This document shows positions 1-8,535 of a stretch of 64,000 nucleotides of DNA, one piece after another. Position numbers and translations under genes: made by a program. Origin of the DNA: Paenibacillus glycanilyticus (lineage in GTDB: Bacteria; Bacillota; Bacilli; Paenibacillales; Paenibacillaceae); the NCBI RefSeq assembly GCF_023715145.1, contig NZ_JAMBNP010000002.1, forward strand, positions 496,001 through 560,000, given 5' to 3'. The stretch's first letter is position 1, and each line of letters starts with the position of its first letter. The notes under the pieces were generated by a model that worked only from the letters and a program-made list of their open reading frames with translations, was not told the DNA's origin and did no database searches.

Positions 1-324
1 TCAAGAGAAGGACTTACGCATCCGAATGCTAAGGAAACGGGCGGCTTAAGCGGAGCGCCGTTAACCGAGCGCTCAACGGAGGTTGTGAGGGCGGTGTACC
101 GCATGACGGAAGGCAAGCTCCCGATCATTGGTTCGGGCGGAATATTCACGGCGGATGACGCTTATGATAAAATCCGCGCCGGAGCCTCGCTCGTAGAAAT
201 TTATACCGCATTGATCTATAAAGGTCCGGGAGTACTCCGCGAACTGACGAACGGCTTGAAAGAACGCTTGCGTAAAGACGGCTACCGTAATATATCGGAG
301 GCAGTGGGCGCAGATCATCGATAG
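1..324 (+). CDS. pyrD: Dihydroorotate dehydrogenase (quinone), class 2, C-terminal part
   Basis: The reading frame is open from base 1 and ends at TAG 322-324, so only about 107 C-terminal residues are present. The class 2 signatures GGLSGAPL (about residues 15-22) and IPIIGSGGIF-like LPIIGSGGIF, followed by DAYDKIRAGASLVEIYTAL, form the FMN-phosphate binding part of the TIM barrel. In the family this enzyme oxidises dihydroorotate to orotate in pyrimidine synthesis and passes electrons to membrane quinone. The N-terminus and active-site base lie outside the window, so class 2 is assigned from the C-terminal pattern and the spacing of the GG(L)SG motif. The next gene starts 17 nt downstream and may be cotranscribed. 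Confidence 0.93.
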   Translation, partial: SREGLTHPNAKETGGLSGAPLTERSTEVVRAVYRMTEGKLPIIGSGGIFTADDAYDKIRAGASLVEIYTALIYKGPGVLRELTNGLKERLRKDGYRNISEAVGADHR

Positions 325-341
325 GAACAGGAGGCGGCCGG

Positions 342-1148
342 ATGGATGGTAGAGATTGGAATCTTTTTTTGCAGCCTTATGAGCAAGCAGTAGAAGAGTT
401 AAAGGTAAAGTTAAAGACGATGCGGGTTGAGCTTAAGATGCGCGAGGCGTACGCTCCGATCGAGTTCGTTACCGGTCGTGTCAAAAAAGTATCAAGCATA
501 CTGGAGAAGGCAAGGCGGCTTAGCGTTCCCGCGGATCAGCTGGAAAAAGGCATCGAGGATATCGCCGGCATTCGGATTATGTGTCAGTTCGTGGACGATA
601 TTCACCGCGTTGCCGGGTTCATCCGGACGCGGAAGGATTTGTCGCTTGTCTACGAGAAGGACTACATTACGAATTTCAAGGACAGCGGCTACCGCAGCTA
701 CCATATGATTGTGGAATATCCGGTACAGACGGCGCTTGGTCAAAAATTCGTGCTTGCCGAAATTCAGATCCGCACGCTTGCGATGAATTTCTGGGCTACG
801 ATTGAGCATTCGCTTAATTATAAATATAAGGAAAGCCTGCCGGAGGATGTGCGGGAGCGGCTGAAGAAGGCTTCCGAAGCCGCGTTTCTGCTGGATACGG
901 AGATGTCGAGCATCCGCCACGAAATTCTGGATGCGCAGCGCGACTTCGAGGAACGGTCCAATGTCGTATCCAAGGTGCTCAGCACCATTCAGGACCTGTA
1001 CTTCTATCACCGGGTGAGAGAAGCGGCGCAATTCCAAATGAAATTTAATGAGCTGTTCGAGCAGGAGGATTTGTATGGCCTCAAGCAGCTCTCCGTCGAC
1101 ATTGAATCGGCAATCTTGCGCGCCAAGAAAAATAACACGACTACTTAA
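342..1148 (+). CDS. Small alarmone synthetase, RelA/SpoT-type GTP pyrophosphokinase (RelQ/YjbM-like)
   Basis: The 268-residue protein carries only the RelA/SpoT synthetase fold: ED at 72-73 in EDIAGIRIMCQF, SGYRSYH at 115-121, EIQIRT at 140-145 and H156. There is no HD hydrolase, TGS or ACT domain, so it should make (p)ppGpp from ATP and GDP/GTP without degrading it. It is longer than B. subtilis YjbM (about 211 residues) because of a helical C-terminal extension after about residue 170, the region that builds the tetramer in RelQ. The ATG at 342 follows AGGAGG (330-335). It lies just after pyrD and ends at a strong terminator. Confidence 0.92.
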   Translation: MDGRDWNLFLQPYEQAVEELKVKLKTMRVELKMREAYAPIEFVTGRVKKVSSILEKARRLSVPADQLEKGIEDIAGIRIMCQFVDDIHRVAGFIRTRKDLSLVYEKDYITNFKDSGYRSYHMIVEYPVQTALGQKFVLAEIQIRTLAMNFWATIEHSLNYKYKESLPEDVRERLKKASEAAFLLDTEMSSIRHEILDAQRDFEERSNVVSKVLSTIQDLYFYHRVREAAQFQMKFNELFEQEDLYGLKQLSVDIESAILRAKKNNTTT

Positions 1149-1159
1149 AAGCAACCGGG

Positions 1160-1199
1160 AATCCCGCGTTCTGCACTTTGCAGGACACGGGATTTTTTT
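1160..1199 (+). terminator. Intrinsic terminator after the alarmone synthetase gene
   Basis: AATCCCG (1160-1166) pairs with CGGGATT, an inner GTTCTGCA/TGCAGGAC stem extends it, and a run of seven T follows. It separates the pyrD/relQ-like unit from the LacI-type regulator. Confidence 0.9.
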
Positions 1200-1208
1200 G
1201 CGGCGGAT

Positions 1209-1237
1209 TTGACAAAAGCTTGTATCCGTCCTATCTT
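1209..1237 (+). promoter_or_regulatory. SigA-type promoter of the LacI-type regulator
   Basis: TTGACA at 1209-1214 and TATCTT at 1232-1237 are 17 nt apart. The predicted start of transcription near 1244 lies just before the candidate operator at 1249-1275. Confidence 0.75.
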
Positions 1238-1248
1238 TACGTTGTAAG

Positions 1249-1275
1249 GTTAACGATAAACAAGAGAAGTTAACA
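1249..1275 (+). promoter_or_regulatory. Candidate LacI-family operator in the regulator's own leader
   Basis: GGTTAACGATAAAC (1248-1261) is an imperfect palindrome around a central CG, the usual form of LacI-family operators. A second GTTAAC follows at 1270-1275. Read on the minus strand, this stretch (AACTT...TCTTGTTTAT...GTTAAC) resembles 2403-2430 in front of the epimerase gene. Sharing of the motif by the two leaders suggests autoregulation. No binding data are available. Confidence 0.5.
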
Positions 1276-1290
1276 GCCGGAGGACATGGC

Positions 1291-2295
1291 ATGCAAAATA
1301 ATATAACGATGCGGGATATTGCTAACAAGCTGGGCGTGAGCAGTGTAACCGTGTCTAAAGCTTTAAGCGATAAAGAAGGGGTAAGCGACGAGCTGAAGCA
1401 GAAGATTAAGGAGCTTGCCCAGGAAATGGGCTACCGTTACAATACGGCAGCAAGAGCGATAAAGGACGGCTATTCCTATAATATAGGCGTTGTGATTGCC
1501 GACCGTTACGCGAGCATGACCCAATCGTTCTATCTGCAGTTCTATCAATTTCTGTCCACGGCTTTGGAGGAGGAGCAGTATTCGGGCATTCTTCATATGC
1601 TGAGCGAAGAAGACGAGGAGCAGCTGATTCTGCCTAGAATTTACCATGACCGGAAAGCAGACGGGTTCATTGTGCTTGGTCAATTGAGCAATGCGTATAT
1701 TTCAGCGTTTCACGAAACGGGTGTCCCTCTGGTGTTTCTGGATTTCTATACGGACAAGACGGAGCTGGACTACGTCATTACGGATAATTTCTACGGCATG
1801 TACGAGATGACGAATTATTTGATCAGCAGCGGTCACCGCGAGCTGGCATTTGTCGGCAACGTGCATTCTACAAGCAGTATCCAGGACAGATTCCTCGGCT
1901 ATTACAAATCCCTTCTGGAGCATCACATACCGCTGCGCGATAATTACATCATCAAGGACCGGGATGAGAAGGGCCGGTTTATTGATTTCGTTATTCCGGA
2001 TCCATTGCCGACCGTCTTCGTCTGCAACTGTGACCAGGTAGCCTATATGCTCATCCAAACCCTTCGCAAGCAGGGGATTCGGGTGCCCGAAGACTGCTCG
2101 GTAGTTGGGTTTGACAATGATATTTATGCAACGCTCGCCGAGCCCGGGCTAACGACGGTTGAAGTGGACAGGAAGGAAATGGCCAGGGCAGCGGTCGGCA
2201 AGGTCTTGAGCAAGATCAGGACCAATGCGACCAGCAGCGGCCGAGTACTTGTAAGAGGGAAAATGGTTTATCGGGAGTCTGTTAAGCTGATATAG
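1291..2295 (+). CDS. LacI/GalR-family transcriptional regulator, probable controller of the adjacent mannoside operon
   Basis: The N-terminus (residues 4-50) is a LacI-type helix-turn-helix, with MRDIANKLGVSSVTVSKAL followed by the hinge helix, then a periplasmic-binding-protein-like sensor domain of about 270 residues. Total length is 334, typical for the family. Such proteins bind palindromic operators as dimers and release or tighten on a sugar effector. The ATG at 1291 follows a GGAGGA site at 1279-1284. The gene lies directly before the epimerase/phosphorylase/esterase operon in the same direction but has its own promoter and terminator. The effector (a mannobiose- or glucose-mannose-type disaccharide) is inferred from those neighbours only. 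Confidence 0.9.
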   Translation: MQNNITMRDIANKLGVSSVTVSKALSDKEGVSDELKQKIKELAQEMGYRYNTAARAIKDGYSYNIGVVIADRYASMTQSFYLQFYQFLSTALEEEQYSGILHMLSEEDEEQLILPRIYHDRKADGFIVLGQLSNAYISAFHETGVPLVFLDFYTDKTELDYVITDNFYGMYEMTNYLISSGHRELAFVGNVHSTSSIQDRFLGYYKSLLEHHIPLRDNYIIKDRDEKGRFIDFVIPDPLPTVFVCNCDQVAYMLIQTLRKQGIRVPEDCSVVGFDNDIYATLAEPGLTTVEVDRKEMARAAVGKVLSKIRTNATSSGRVLVRGKMVYRESVKLI

Positions 2296-2318
2296 AAAAT
2301 ATAATACGGATGTTTATT

Positions 2319-2354
2319 AACATGAAGCGACCCCGGTCGCTTCATGTTTTTTTG
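2319..2354 (+). terminator. Intrinsic terminator after the LacI-type regulator
   Basis: ACATGAAGCGACC (2320-2332) pairs perfectly with GGTCGCTTCATGT (2335-2347) around a CC loop, followed by seven T. The -35 box of the next operon starts directly after it. Confidence 0.95.
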
Positions 2355-2436
2355 TTGACGGAAATACGGTATCCTTTTACAATGAGTTTGTAACTTAATC
2401 GATAACTTAATTCTTGTTTATGAAGTTAACTTAATC
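2355..2436 (+). promoter_or_regulatory. Promoter and candidate operator array of the mannoside operon
   Basis: TTGACG at 2355-2360 and TACAAT at 2378-2383 are separated by 17 nt, a strong SigA-type promoter. Immediately downstream TAACTTAAT occurs three times in direct orientation, at 2391, 2403 and 2427, with starts 12 and 24 nt apart. Part of this array resembles the leader of the LacI-type gene. A repressor bound here would block initiation or early elongation. The promoter is well supported; operator function is inferred. Confidence 0.65.
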
Positions 2437-2464
2437 TATCTGACGATGACGGGAGAGCGAGAAA

Positions 2465-3688
2465 GTGGAGCAGCCTGATTGGAGAAGCTGGCAGCAGGAG
2501 ATCGAAAGCGAATTAAAAGAAAATATACTTTCCTTCTGGATGAAGCATACGCGGGATGAGAGAAACGGAGGCTTCCTTGGCGGGATTTCGAATGAGCTGA
2601 AGGTAAACGCCGAGGCTGACAAGTCGCTGGTGCTGAATACGCGGATTTTGTGGACGTATGCTTCTGCCTACCGGAAGTATAAGGATACCGCTTATCTGGA
2701 GATGGCCGAGCGGGCCTACGAATATTTGAACTCGCATTTCCATGACAATGAGCACGGAGGGTACTATTGGCTGCTGAATTATGCTGGAGAACCGGTGCAG
2801 ACGAAAAAGCAGATTTACGGTCAAGCCTTTATGATCTACGCGTTGGCTGAATATGTACGCGCTCGTCCCGATGAAGAGGCTCTGCAGGAGGCTGTCCGCT
2901 TATTCGAATTCGTCGAGCGGTACAGCTACGATGCATCGTACAAAGGTTATATTGAAGCGCTTAGCTGCGATTGGGAAGCAACGGATGATTTAAGCCTCAG
3001 CCACACGGATCTGAATGAGAAAAAATCGATGAATACCCATTTGCACGTGCTTGAGGCGTATACGAATCTGTTCCGGGTATGGCCTTCTGAGCGCTTGGAG
3101 GGCAAGCTGAAGGAACTGATCGAGACGATGCTGGATCATATCGTGGACGAAGAGACCCGTCATTTTAAGCTGTTCTTTGATGAAGCATGGCATTCGAAGT
3201 CGCATGAAATCTCTTACGGGCATGACATTGAAGGCAGCTGGCTGCTGACGGAGGCGGCAGAAGTGCTTGGTCACCAGGAGCTGATCCGCCGTACGGAGAG
3301 AATCGCGCTTGCGATGGCGCAGGCCGTCTATGAAGAAGGCGTCGATACGGACGGAGCGATCGTTAACGAAGCAGATCCAAATGGCTGGACCGATACCGAT
3401 AAGATCTGGTGGCCGCAGGCGGAGGCGGTTGTTGGATTTCTGAACGCCTATCAGCTGTCGGGGCAGGCGCATTTTTTGCAGGCGGCTTATCGGACATGGG
3501 TATTCATAGATCGCTGCATGGTAGACAAAACAAACGGTGAATGGTTCTGGAAGGTGAATCAGGCCGGAGAGCCAAGCGGGGAAGAGATGAAGGTTGATCC
3601 TTGGAAATGCCCCTATCATAACGGCCGAATGGGTCTGGAAGCGCTGGAAAGAATCGAGAAGCTTGTAAAAGAGCCCGTAAACGAATAG
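2465..3688 (+). CDS. Cellobiose/mannobiose 2-epimerase (AGE family)
   Basis: The 407-residue protein has the (alpha/alpha)6-barrel pattern of the N-acylglucosamine/cellobiose 2-epimerase family. Conserved histidines are seen at H192 in NTHLH, H253 in YGHDIE and H385 in PYHNGRM, matching the catalytic and substrate residues of characterised cellobiose 2-epimerases. These enzymes convert the reducing-end glucose of beta-1,4-disaccharides to mannose and back. Next to a GH130 phosphorylase, the likely job is turning beta-1,4-mannobiose into mannosyl-glucose. The GTG start at 2465 follows GGGAGAG (2451-2457). First gene of a three-gene operon. No signal peptide is seen, so it acts in the cytoplasm. 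Confidence 0.9.
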   Translation: MEQPDWRSWQQEIESELKENILSFWMKHTRDERNGGFLGGISNELKVNAEADKSLVLNTRILWTYASAYRKYKDTAYLEMAERAYEYLNSHFHDNEHGGYYWLLNYAGEPVQTKKQIYGQAFMIYALAEYVRARPDEEALQEAVRLFEFVERYSYDASYKGYIEALSCDWEATDDLSLSHTDLNEKKSMNTHLHVLEAYTNLFRVWPSERLEGKLKELIETMLDHIVDEETRHFKLFFDEAWHSKSHEISYGHDIEGSWLLTEAAEVLGHQELIRRTERIALAMAQAVYEEGVDTDGAIVNEADPNGWTDTDKIWWPQAEAVVGFLNAYQLSGQAHFLQAAYRTWVFIDRCMVDKTNGEWFWKVNQAGEPSGEEMKVDPWKCPYHNGRMGLEALERIEKLVKEPVNE

Positions 3689-3704
3689 GAGGTCTAATCC
3701 CATT

Positions 3705-4904
3705 ATGAATTTTATGGATAAATTAACACGTATGCATGCCGAGCATCAAGAGCTTCTGGCCAGACCAAATGTAATAAAAGCCGGCGGAAACGGAATCTAT
3801 GACCGGTATGAGAATCCGGTACTGACGGCTGCTCATGCACCGATCTATTGGCGCTATGATCTAAATCCGGAGACGAATCCGCATCTCATGGAACGAATCG
3901 GAGTAAATGCGGCTTTTAACCCCGGCGCAATTGAACTGGACGGGAAGATTTATCTGATCGTCCGCGTGGAAGGGAACGACCGCAAATCCTTCTTTGCTGT
4001 CGCCGAGAGCGATAATGGCATTGACGGCTTTGCATTCTGGGAATACCCCGTCGTCTTGCCGGAGACGGAGAATCCGGATGTTAACGTCTACGATATGCGG
4101 CTGACAAAGCATGAGGACGGCTGGATCTACGGCGTATTTTGCACCGAACGGAAGGATCCCGAAGCTAAAAAGGGCGATACATCCAGCGCGGTAGCCAGCG
4201 CAGGCATCGTCAGAACAAGGGATCTAAGGAATTGGGAACGGCTTGATGATCTTCGGACTCCCTCTCCGCAGCAGCGCAATGTCGTGCTTCATCCCGAATT
4301 CGTGGACGGCAAGTACGCGTTCTATACCAGGCCGCAGGACGGCTTTATAGATGCCGGATCGGGCGGAGGGATCGGTTGGGGCTTGTCAACAAGCATCGAG
4401 CATGCGACTATTGAGTTGGAAACGATTGTGGATGAGAAAATATACCATACCATCAAGGAAGTGAAGAACGGACAAGGCGCGGCGCCAATCAAGACAGATA
4501 AAGGGTGGCTGCATATTGCCCACGGCGTTCGGAATACGGCAGCGGGACTGCGTTATGTGATCTATGCGTTTATGACGGATTTGAATGACCCAAGCAAGGT
4601 GATCTATGCGCCTGGCGGTCATTTGATAGCGCCGGAAGGCGAAGAGCGGGTTGGCGATGTCTCGAATGTCGTGTTCACCAACGGATTGATTGCCAGAGAT
4701 AACGGCGATGTGTACATGTATTACGCTTCCTCGGATACGCGCTGCCATGTAGCGGTCACGACGGTAGAGAAGCTGATCGATTATGTCGTACATACCCCCG
4801 CGGATCCTCTTCGTTCATATGCCTCCGTGCAGCAGCGTAACGAGTTGATCGCAAGTAATCTGAAGCTGATGGAGCGTCCGGAATTCCGCTTTCTAAGACA
4901 ATAA
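3705..4904 (+). CDS. 4-O-beta-D-mannosyl-D-glucose phosphorylase (GH130)
   Basis: The 399-residue protein is a five-bladed beta-propeller glycoside phosphorylase of GH130. Recognisable elements are [11 protein letters not shown] (about 70-80), YLIVRVEG and VNVYDMRLT, in which D130 matches the proposed general acid Asp131 of Bacteroides [21 protein letters not shown] and [10 protein letters not shown] follow. The family reaction is mannosyl-glucose plus phosphate giving alpha-mannose-1-phosphate and glucose. The gene starts 16 nt after the epimerase gene with AGGAGG in between. Epimerase and phosphorylase together make the known intracellular mannobiose pathway. Subfamily 1 is inferred from context and length; related enzymes acting on mannooligosaccharides are the alternative. 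Confidence 0.9.
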   Translation: MNFMDKLTRMHAEHQELLARPNVIKAGGNGIYDRYENPVLTAAHAPIYWRYDLNPETNPHLMERIGVNAAFNPGAIELDGKIYLIVRVEGNDRKSFFAVAESDNGIDGFAFWEYPVVLPETENPDVNVYDMRLTKHEDGWIYGVFCTERKDPEAKKGDTSSAVASAGIVRTRDLRNWERLDDLRTPSPQQRNVVLHPEFVDGKYAFYTRPQDGFIDAGSGGGIGWGLSTSIEHATIELETIVDEKIYHTIKEVKNGQGAAPIKTDKGWLHIAHGVRNTAAGLRYVIYAFMTDLNDPSKVIYAPGGHLIAPEGEERVGDVSNVVFTNGLIARDNGDVYMYYASSDTRCHVAVTTVEKLIDYVVHTPADPLRSYASVQQRNELIASNLKLMERPEFRFLRQ

Positions 4905-4943
4905 GTCCTGATGAAGCAGGGCTAACAGAAAGGGATAAGATCT

Positions 4944-5903
4944 ATGCCGCTAATTGATATGCCCCTGGAGCAGTTGTACAGCTATAAAGGACGTAACCCG
5001 CGTCCGGAAGATCTGGATGCCTATTGGGAACGCGCCCTCGAGGAAATGCGTGCCGTAGACCCCCAAATTGAACTATCGCCAAGCAGCTTTCAAGTGCCGT
5101 TTGCCGATTGCTTCGACCTGTTTTTCACAGGCGTACGGGGGGCACGCATCCATGCCAAATACGTCCGGCCGAAACATGCTACCGAGTCGCATCCCGCCAT
5201 TATTCAATTTCATGGTTATACCGGGAACTCGGGCGATTGGTCCGACAAGCTGACCTATGCGGCATTGGGTTATTCCGTCTTTTCGATGGATTGCCGCGGA
5301 CAAGGCGGACTGTCGGAGGATACGGGCGGAGTAAAAGGAACCACGCATAACGGCCATATTATCCGGGGGCTGAATGATCATCCCGACAATCTGCTTATGC
5401 GGCACATTTTCCTTGATACCGCTCAGCTTGCGGGGATTGCCATGAACATGCCGGAGGTTGACGCGGCGCGGGTGGGAGCCATTGGCGGCTCGCAAGGCGG
5501 GGCTTTGACGCTGGCCTGCGCATCGCTGGAGCCGCGAATCGCGAGGCTTGCGCCCGTCTACCCGTTCCTGTGCGACTATAAACGGGTGTGGGAGATGGAT
5601 TTGGCGAAGGATGCCTATGCCGAGCTGAGAACCTTCTTCCGGCATTTTGACCCGCGGCATGAGCAGGAAGAACAAATCTTCGAGAAGCTGGGTTATATCG
5701 ATCTTCAGCATTTGGCCTGCCGAATTAAAGGGGAAGTGCTGATGACCGTAGGTCTTGCGGATACGATTTGTCCGCCGTCTACCCAATTTGCCGCGTACAA
5801 CAATATTACGGCACCCAAATCGGCGGATATCTATCCGGATTTCGGACACGAGCATATTCCGGAAGTATCCGACCGTACGATTCAGTTCATGCTGGGTCTG
5901 TAG
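4944..5903 (+). CDS. CE7-family acetyl esterase (acetylxylan esterase / cephalosporin-C deacetylase type)
   Basis: The 319-residue protein fits carbohydrate esterase family 7: RGQGG at 118-122, GGSQGG with nucleophile S183, D273 in GLADTICPPS, and the HE pair at H302-E303. These enzymes remove acetyl groups from short acetylated oligosaccharides in the cytoplasm. As third gene of the mannoside operon (39 nt after the phosphorylase) it would deacetylate imported glucomannan oligosaccharides. The ATG at 4944 follows AAGGGATAAG. A strong terminator follows the stop codon directly. Family assignment is firm; the natural substrate is inferred from the neighbours. Confidence 0.92.
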   Translation: MPLIDMPLEQLYSYKGRNPRPEDLDAYWERALEEMRAVDPQIELSPSSFQVPFADCFDLFFTGVRGARIHAKYVRPKHATESHPAIIQFHGYTGNSGDWSDKLTYAALGYSVFSMDCRGQGGLSEDTGGVKGTTHNGHIIRGLNDHPDNLLMRHIFLDTAQLAGIAMNMPEVDAARVGAIGGSQGGALTLACASLEPRIARLAPVYPFLCDYKRVWEMDLAKDAYAELRTFFRHFDPRHEQEEQIFEKLGYIDLQHLACRIKGEVLMTVGLADTICPPSTQFAAYNNITAPKSADIYPDFGHEHIPEVSDRTIQFMLGL

Positions 5904-5910
5904 AGGAGAA

Positions 5911-5945
5911 GAGGAGGTTGTCCATCGCGGACAGCCTCCTCTTAG
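5911..5945 (+). terminator. Intrinsic terminator of the mannoside operon
   Basis: GAGGAGGTTGTCC (5911-5923) pairs with GGACAGCCTCCTC (5929-5941) around a short loop, followed by a T-rich stretch. It abuts the stop codon of the MarR remnant on the other strand. Confidence 0.85.
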
Positions 5946-6172
5946 TTTCTTGAGCGGATTCTCTGTTCGGCCGTTTCGTTAAACTTGAGCAGCAGGCTCC
6001 CGAAGCTCCGCACTTCTTCCTCGTTCCAATCCGCCAGCAGCTCCTTGAAGAACGCCTCTCTTGATGCGCGTGCCTCGGCAAGCAATGCCGGGGCTTCCTC
6101 CGTTAATTGCACCGGCCGGAGCACCGGCGGCGCATTAGAAAAGCTTGCGAACAAGCCCGTTTCCGGGTAGTC
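5942..6172 (-). pseudogene. C-terminal remnant of a MarR-family regulator
   Basis: On the minus strand an in-frame stretch of about 76 codons ends at TAA 5942-5944. Its sequence, VQLTEEAPALLAEARASR then LLADWNEEEVRSFGSLLLK, is the wing end and C-terminal dimerisation helices of MarR proteins. The frame is closed by TGA just upstream of 6172, there is no ribosome binding site, and the helix-turn-helix (about 80 residues) is missing. The deletion end lies close to the xpt start, so the promoter of xpt must lie inside this remnant or in the 40 nt beside it. Alternative: a very short expressed dimerisation fragment, which is unlikely without a start signal. Confidence 0.65.
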
Positions 6173-6181
6173 TCAATATAA

Positions 6182-6796
<615 letters not shown>

Positions 6797-6805
6797 AGAT
6801 AAAAG

Positions 6806-6852
6806 AAAAAACTTGCGAAAGCTCCTTAAAGGCTGCATTCGCAAGTTTTTCG
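6806..6852. terminator. Bidirectional terminator between xpt and the NADH oxidase gene
   Basis: ACTTGCGAA (6811-6819) pairs with TTCGCAAGT (6838-6846), with A-runs before and T-runs after, so it can end transcription from both converging genes. Confidence 0.88.
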
Positions 6853-6859
6853 TTTTGTA

Positions 6860-8188
6860 TCACATTGCCTGCAAGCCAGCCTGATTAAGCAGGTTCCATG
6901 GCTTGTTGTAATGAGGCTGGAAGAAGAAGTCGACAAAGGTCAGTTCGTTCATTGTCATTCCGTTCTGGATGCAGACCGACATTGTATTAATCGCTTGCGT
7001 CAGATCATCCTTCGACATCACCTGGGCGCCAACGATCCGGCCGGTGTCGGCTTCGTAGACGACCTTGAGGAGCACCTTCTCATAGGTTGGCATAAATTCG
7101 GGGCGGTCATTGTCTTCGATGGTAACGGTCTTCACGTCTAACCCGGCATCAAGGGCGGCAAGCTCGGTTAATCCGGTCGAGGCGATATTTTGTTCGTAAA
7201 TCTTGATGCCCGAAGTGCCTTGGGTGCCCATGTAACGGACGGTGGGTCCCAACAGGTTGCGGGCAACCAGCGTGCCCATCCGGACGGCATTGGTTGCGAG
7301 CGGAATGTATGCATGCTTGTGCGTCGGATTATAAAAGACGGCGCAGCTGTCGCCGGCAGCGAAAACATCGGGATGGCTGGTGCGCATATACTCGTCTACG
7401 ACAATGGCGCCGTTAGGGAGCATGTCGATCTGTCCTCTGAGCAGATCCGTATTCGGGCGGAAGCCAATGCATAAGACAACCAGATCCGTTTCGTACTCGC
7501 CTGCAGTTGTCACGACCTTGGCGACATGGCCTTCTTCGCCATGGAAGCCGGTAACGGTCTGAGCCAGCTTAAGCTCGATGCCGCGTTGCTGCAATTCCTG
7601 CTCGGTAGCATCCGTAAATTCGCGGTCCAAATATTTGTATAGAATCCGGTCCATATTATCAATAAGCGTCACTTGCTTGCCAAGCTGTTCAAAGGCTTCG
7701 ACAAGTTCGATGCCGATATACCCTGCGCCAATAACGGTAATCCGTTCAGCGTGTTTTGCTTTCTCGATTATGGTCTGGGCATGATTGTAATTCTTGCACA
7801 GCAGGATATTCTCAAGCTCCATGCCTTTCAGCTTCGGAATAATCGGCCACGAGCCGGTTGTCACAACAAGCTTGTCGTAGCTGTCGAGTTGTTCTTCGTT
7901 CGTTGCGAGATTGCGTGCCAGAATCGTTTTTGCTTCGGTGTGGACTTCCAGCACATCATGGCGCAGCTTCATCTGAACGCCCATGTCCATGAGCTGCTGA
8001 GGCGATGCGTAGAACAGCTTATTCACGTCCTGTACAACTCCGCCGACATGAAGGGCGATGCCGCACGAGAGGAACGATACGTTGTCATTGCGCTCATAGA
8101 CCGTAATTTGCGCCTCGGGATAAAGCTTAGCCATCTGAGTTACAGCGGCGGTACCTGCATGCGTGCATCCAATAACAGCGATCTTCAT
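6860..8188 (-). CDS. nox: NADH oxidase (water-forming) / CoA-disulfide reductase family
   Basis: The 442-residue flavoprotein has an N-terminal FAD Rossmann motif (MKIAVIGCTHAG), the single redox cysteine C42 in SFLSCGIALHVGG, an NAD motif (VIGAGYIGIEL, about 150-160), the second FAD motif VFAAGDS and the dimerisation domain. Family members with this Cys reduce O2 to water with NADH, or reduce CoA disulfide. I choose ATG at 8188 rather than the upstream in-frame start, because AAGGAGGA sits at 8196-8203. The redox role agrees with three TGTGA-N6-TCACA operators upstream. Water-forming oxidase is favoured over CoA-disulfide reductase by length and the C42 context, not proven. Confidence 0.9.
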   Translation of the reverse strand: MKIAVIGCTHAGTAAVTQMAKLYPEAQITVYERNDNVSFLSCGIALHVGGVVQDVNKLFYASPQQLMDMGVQMKLRHDVLEVHTEAKTILARNLATNEEQLDSYDKLVVTTGSWPIIPKLKGMELENILLCKNYNHAQTIIEKAKHAERITVIGAGYIGIELVEAFEQLGKQVTLIDNMDRILYKYLDREFTDATEQELQQRGIELKLAQTVTGFHGEEGHVAKVVTTAGEYETDLVVLCIGFRPNTDLLRGQIDMLPNGAIVVDEYMRTSHPDVFAAGDSCAVFYNPTHKHAYIPLATNAVRMGTLVARNLLGPTVRYMGTQGTSGIKIYEQNIASTGLTELAALDAGLDVKTVTIEDNDRPEFMPTYEKVLLKVVYEADTGRIVGAQVMSKDDLTQAINTMSVCIQNGMTMNELTFVDFFFQPHYNKPWNLLNQAGLQAM

Positions 8189-8212
8189 AATAGTTTCCTC
8201 CTTGGATTTTCC

Positions 8213-8228
8213 TGTGAAATAATTCACA
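8213..8228. promoter_or_regulatory. Rex/Fnr-type operator 1, next to the nox ribosome binding site
   Basis: TGTGAAATAATTCACA is a near-perfect palindrome matching the TGTGA-N6-TCACA form of Rex and Crp/Fnr sites. It lies about 25 nt before the nox start codon, far downstream of the promoter. Confidence 0.7.
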
Positions 8229-8240
8229 TACTTTAGTGCG

Positions 8241-8302
8241 AAAAAAGGAAGCGGACCTTGGATAGGGGAATGGCATTTAAGTCGGCGGCGGCTTCCTTTT
8301 TT
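8241..8302. repeat. Inverted repeat with terminator-like ends in the nox leader
   Basis: AAAAAAGGAAGC (8241-8252) pairs perfectly with GCTTCCTTTTTT (8291-8302), with a 38-nt loop. On the minus strand, the nox mRNA strand, the hairpin ends in six T, so it could act as an attenuator between the promoter and nox. It sits between operators 1 and 2. Confidence 0.6.
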
Positions 8303-8331
8303 GACTCAACGGAGTTGCAGGCAAATTGTTG

Positions 8332-8347
8332 TGTGAATTAATTCACA
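8332..8347. promoter_or_regulatory. Rex/Fnr-type operator 2, downstream of the nox -10 box
   Basis: TGTGAATTAATTCACA is a perfect 16-nt palindrome. It is centred roughly 17 nt downstream of the expected nox transcription start, a position that suits repression. Confidence 0.78.
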
Positions 8348-8363
8348 ATCTCTTGTTGCTCTT

Positions 8364-8392
8364 ATCATATGCCAGATTTCTGAAATTGACAA
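8364..8392 (-). promoter_or_regulatory. SigA-type promoter of nox
   Basis: Minus-strand TTGTCA (8392-8387) and TATGAT (8369-8364) are 17 nt apart. The transcript would carry a leader of about 170 nt holding operators 1 and 2 and the inverted repeat. Confidence 0.75.
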
Positions 8393-8397
8393 GGGGT

Positions 8398-8413
8398 TGT
8401 GATTAATTTCACA
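8398..8413. promoter_or_regulatory. Rex/Fnr-type operator 3, upstream of the nox -35 box
   Basis: TGTGATTAATTTCACA is an imperfect palindrome of the same type as operators 1 and 2. It lies 5 nt upstream of the nox -35 box, and about 46 nt before the -35 box of the divergent rsmF promoter. Confidence 0.68.
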
Positions 8414-8458
8414 TATCGATCACAAATGAAAGACGCAGACGAAATGTTGGTTGGATCT

Positions 8459-8486
8459 TTGAATTATAGGTGCATTGGAGTATACT
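8459..8486 (+). promoter_or_regulatory. Probable promoter of the rsmF-rsuA unit
   Basis: TTGAAT (8459-8464) and TATACT (8481-8486) are separated by 16 nt, about 50 nt before the chosen start codon. Confidence 0.5.
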
Positions 8487-8535
8487 CGATGTTATATTTC
8501 TAACGTATATTAGCTGCTTGCAAGGGGATGACCAG

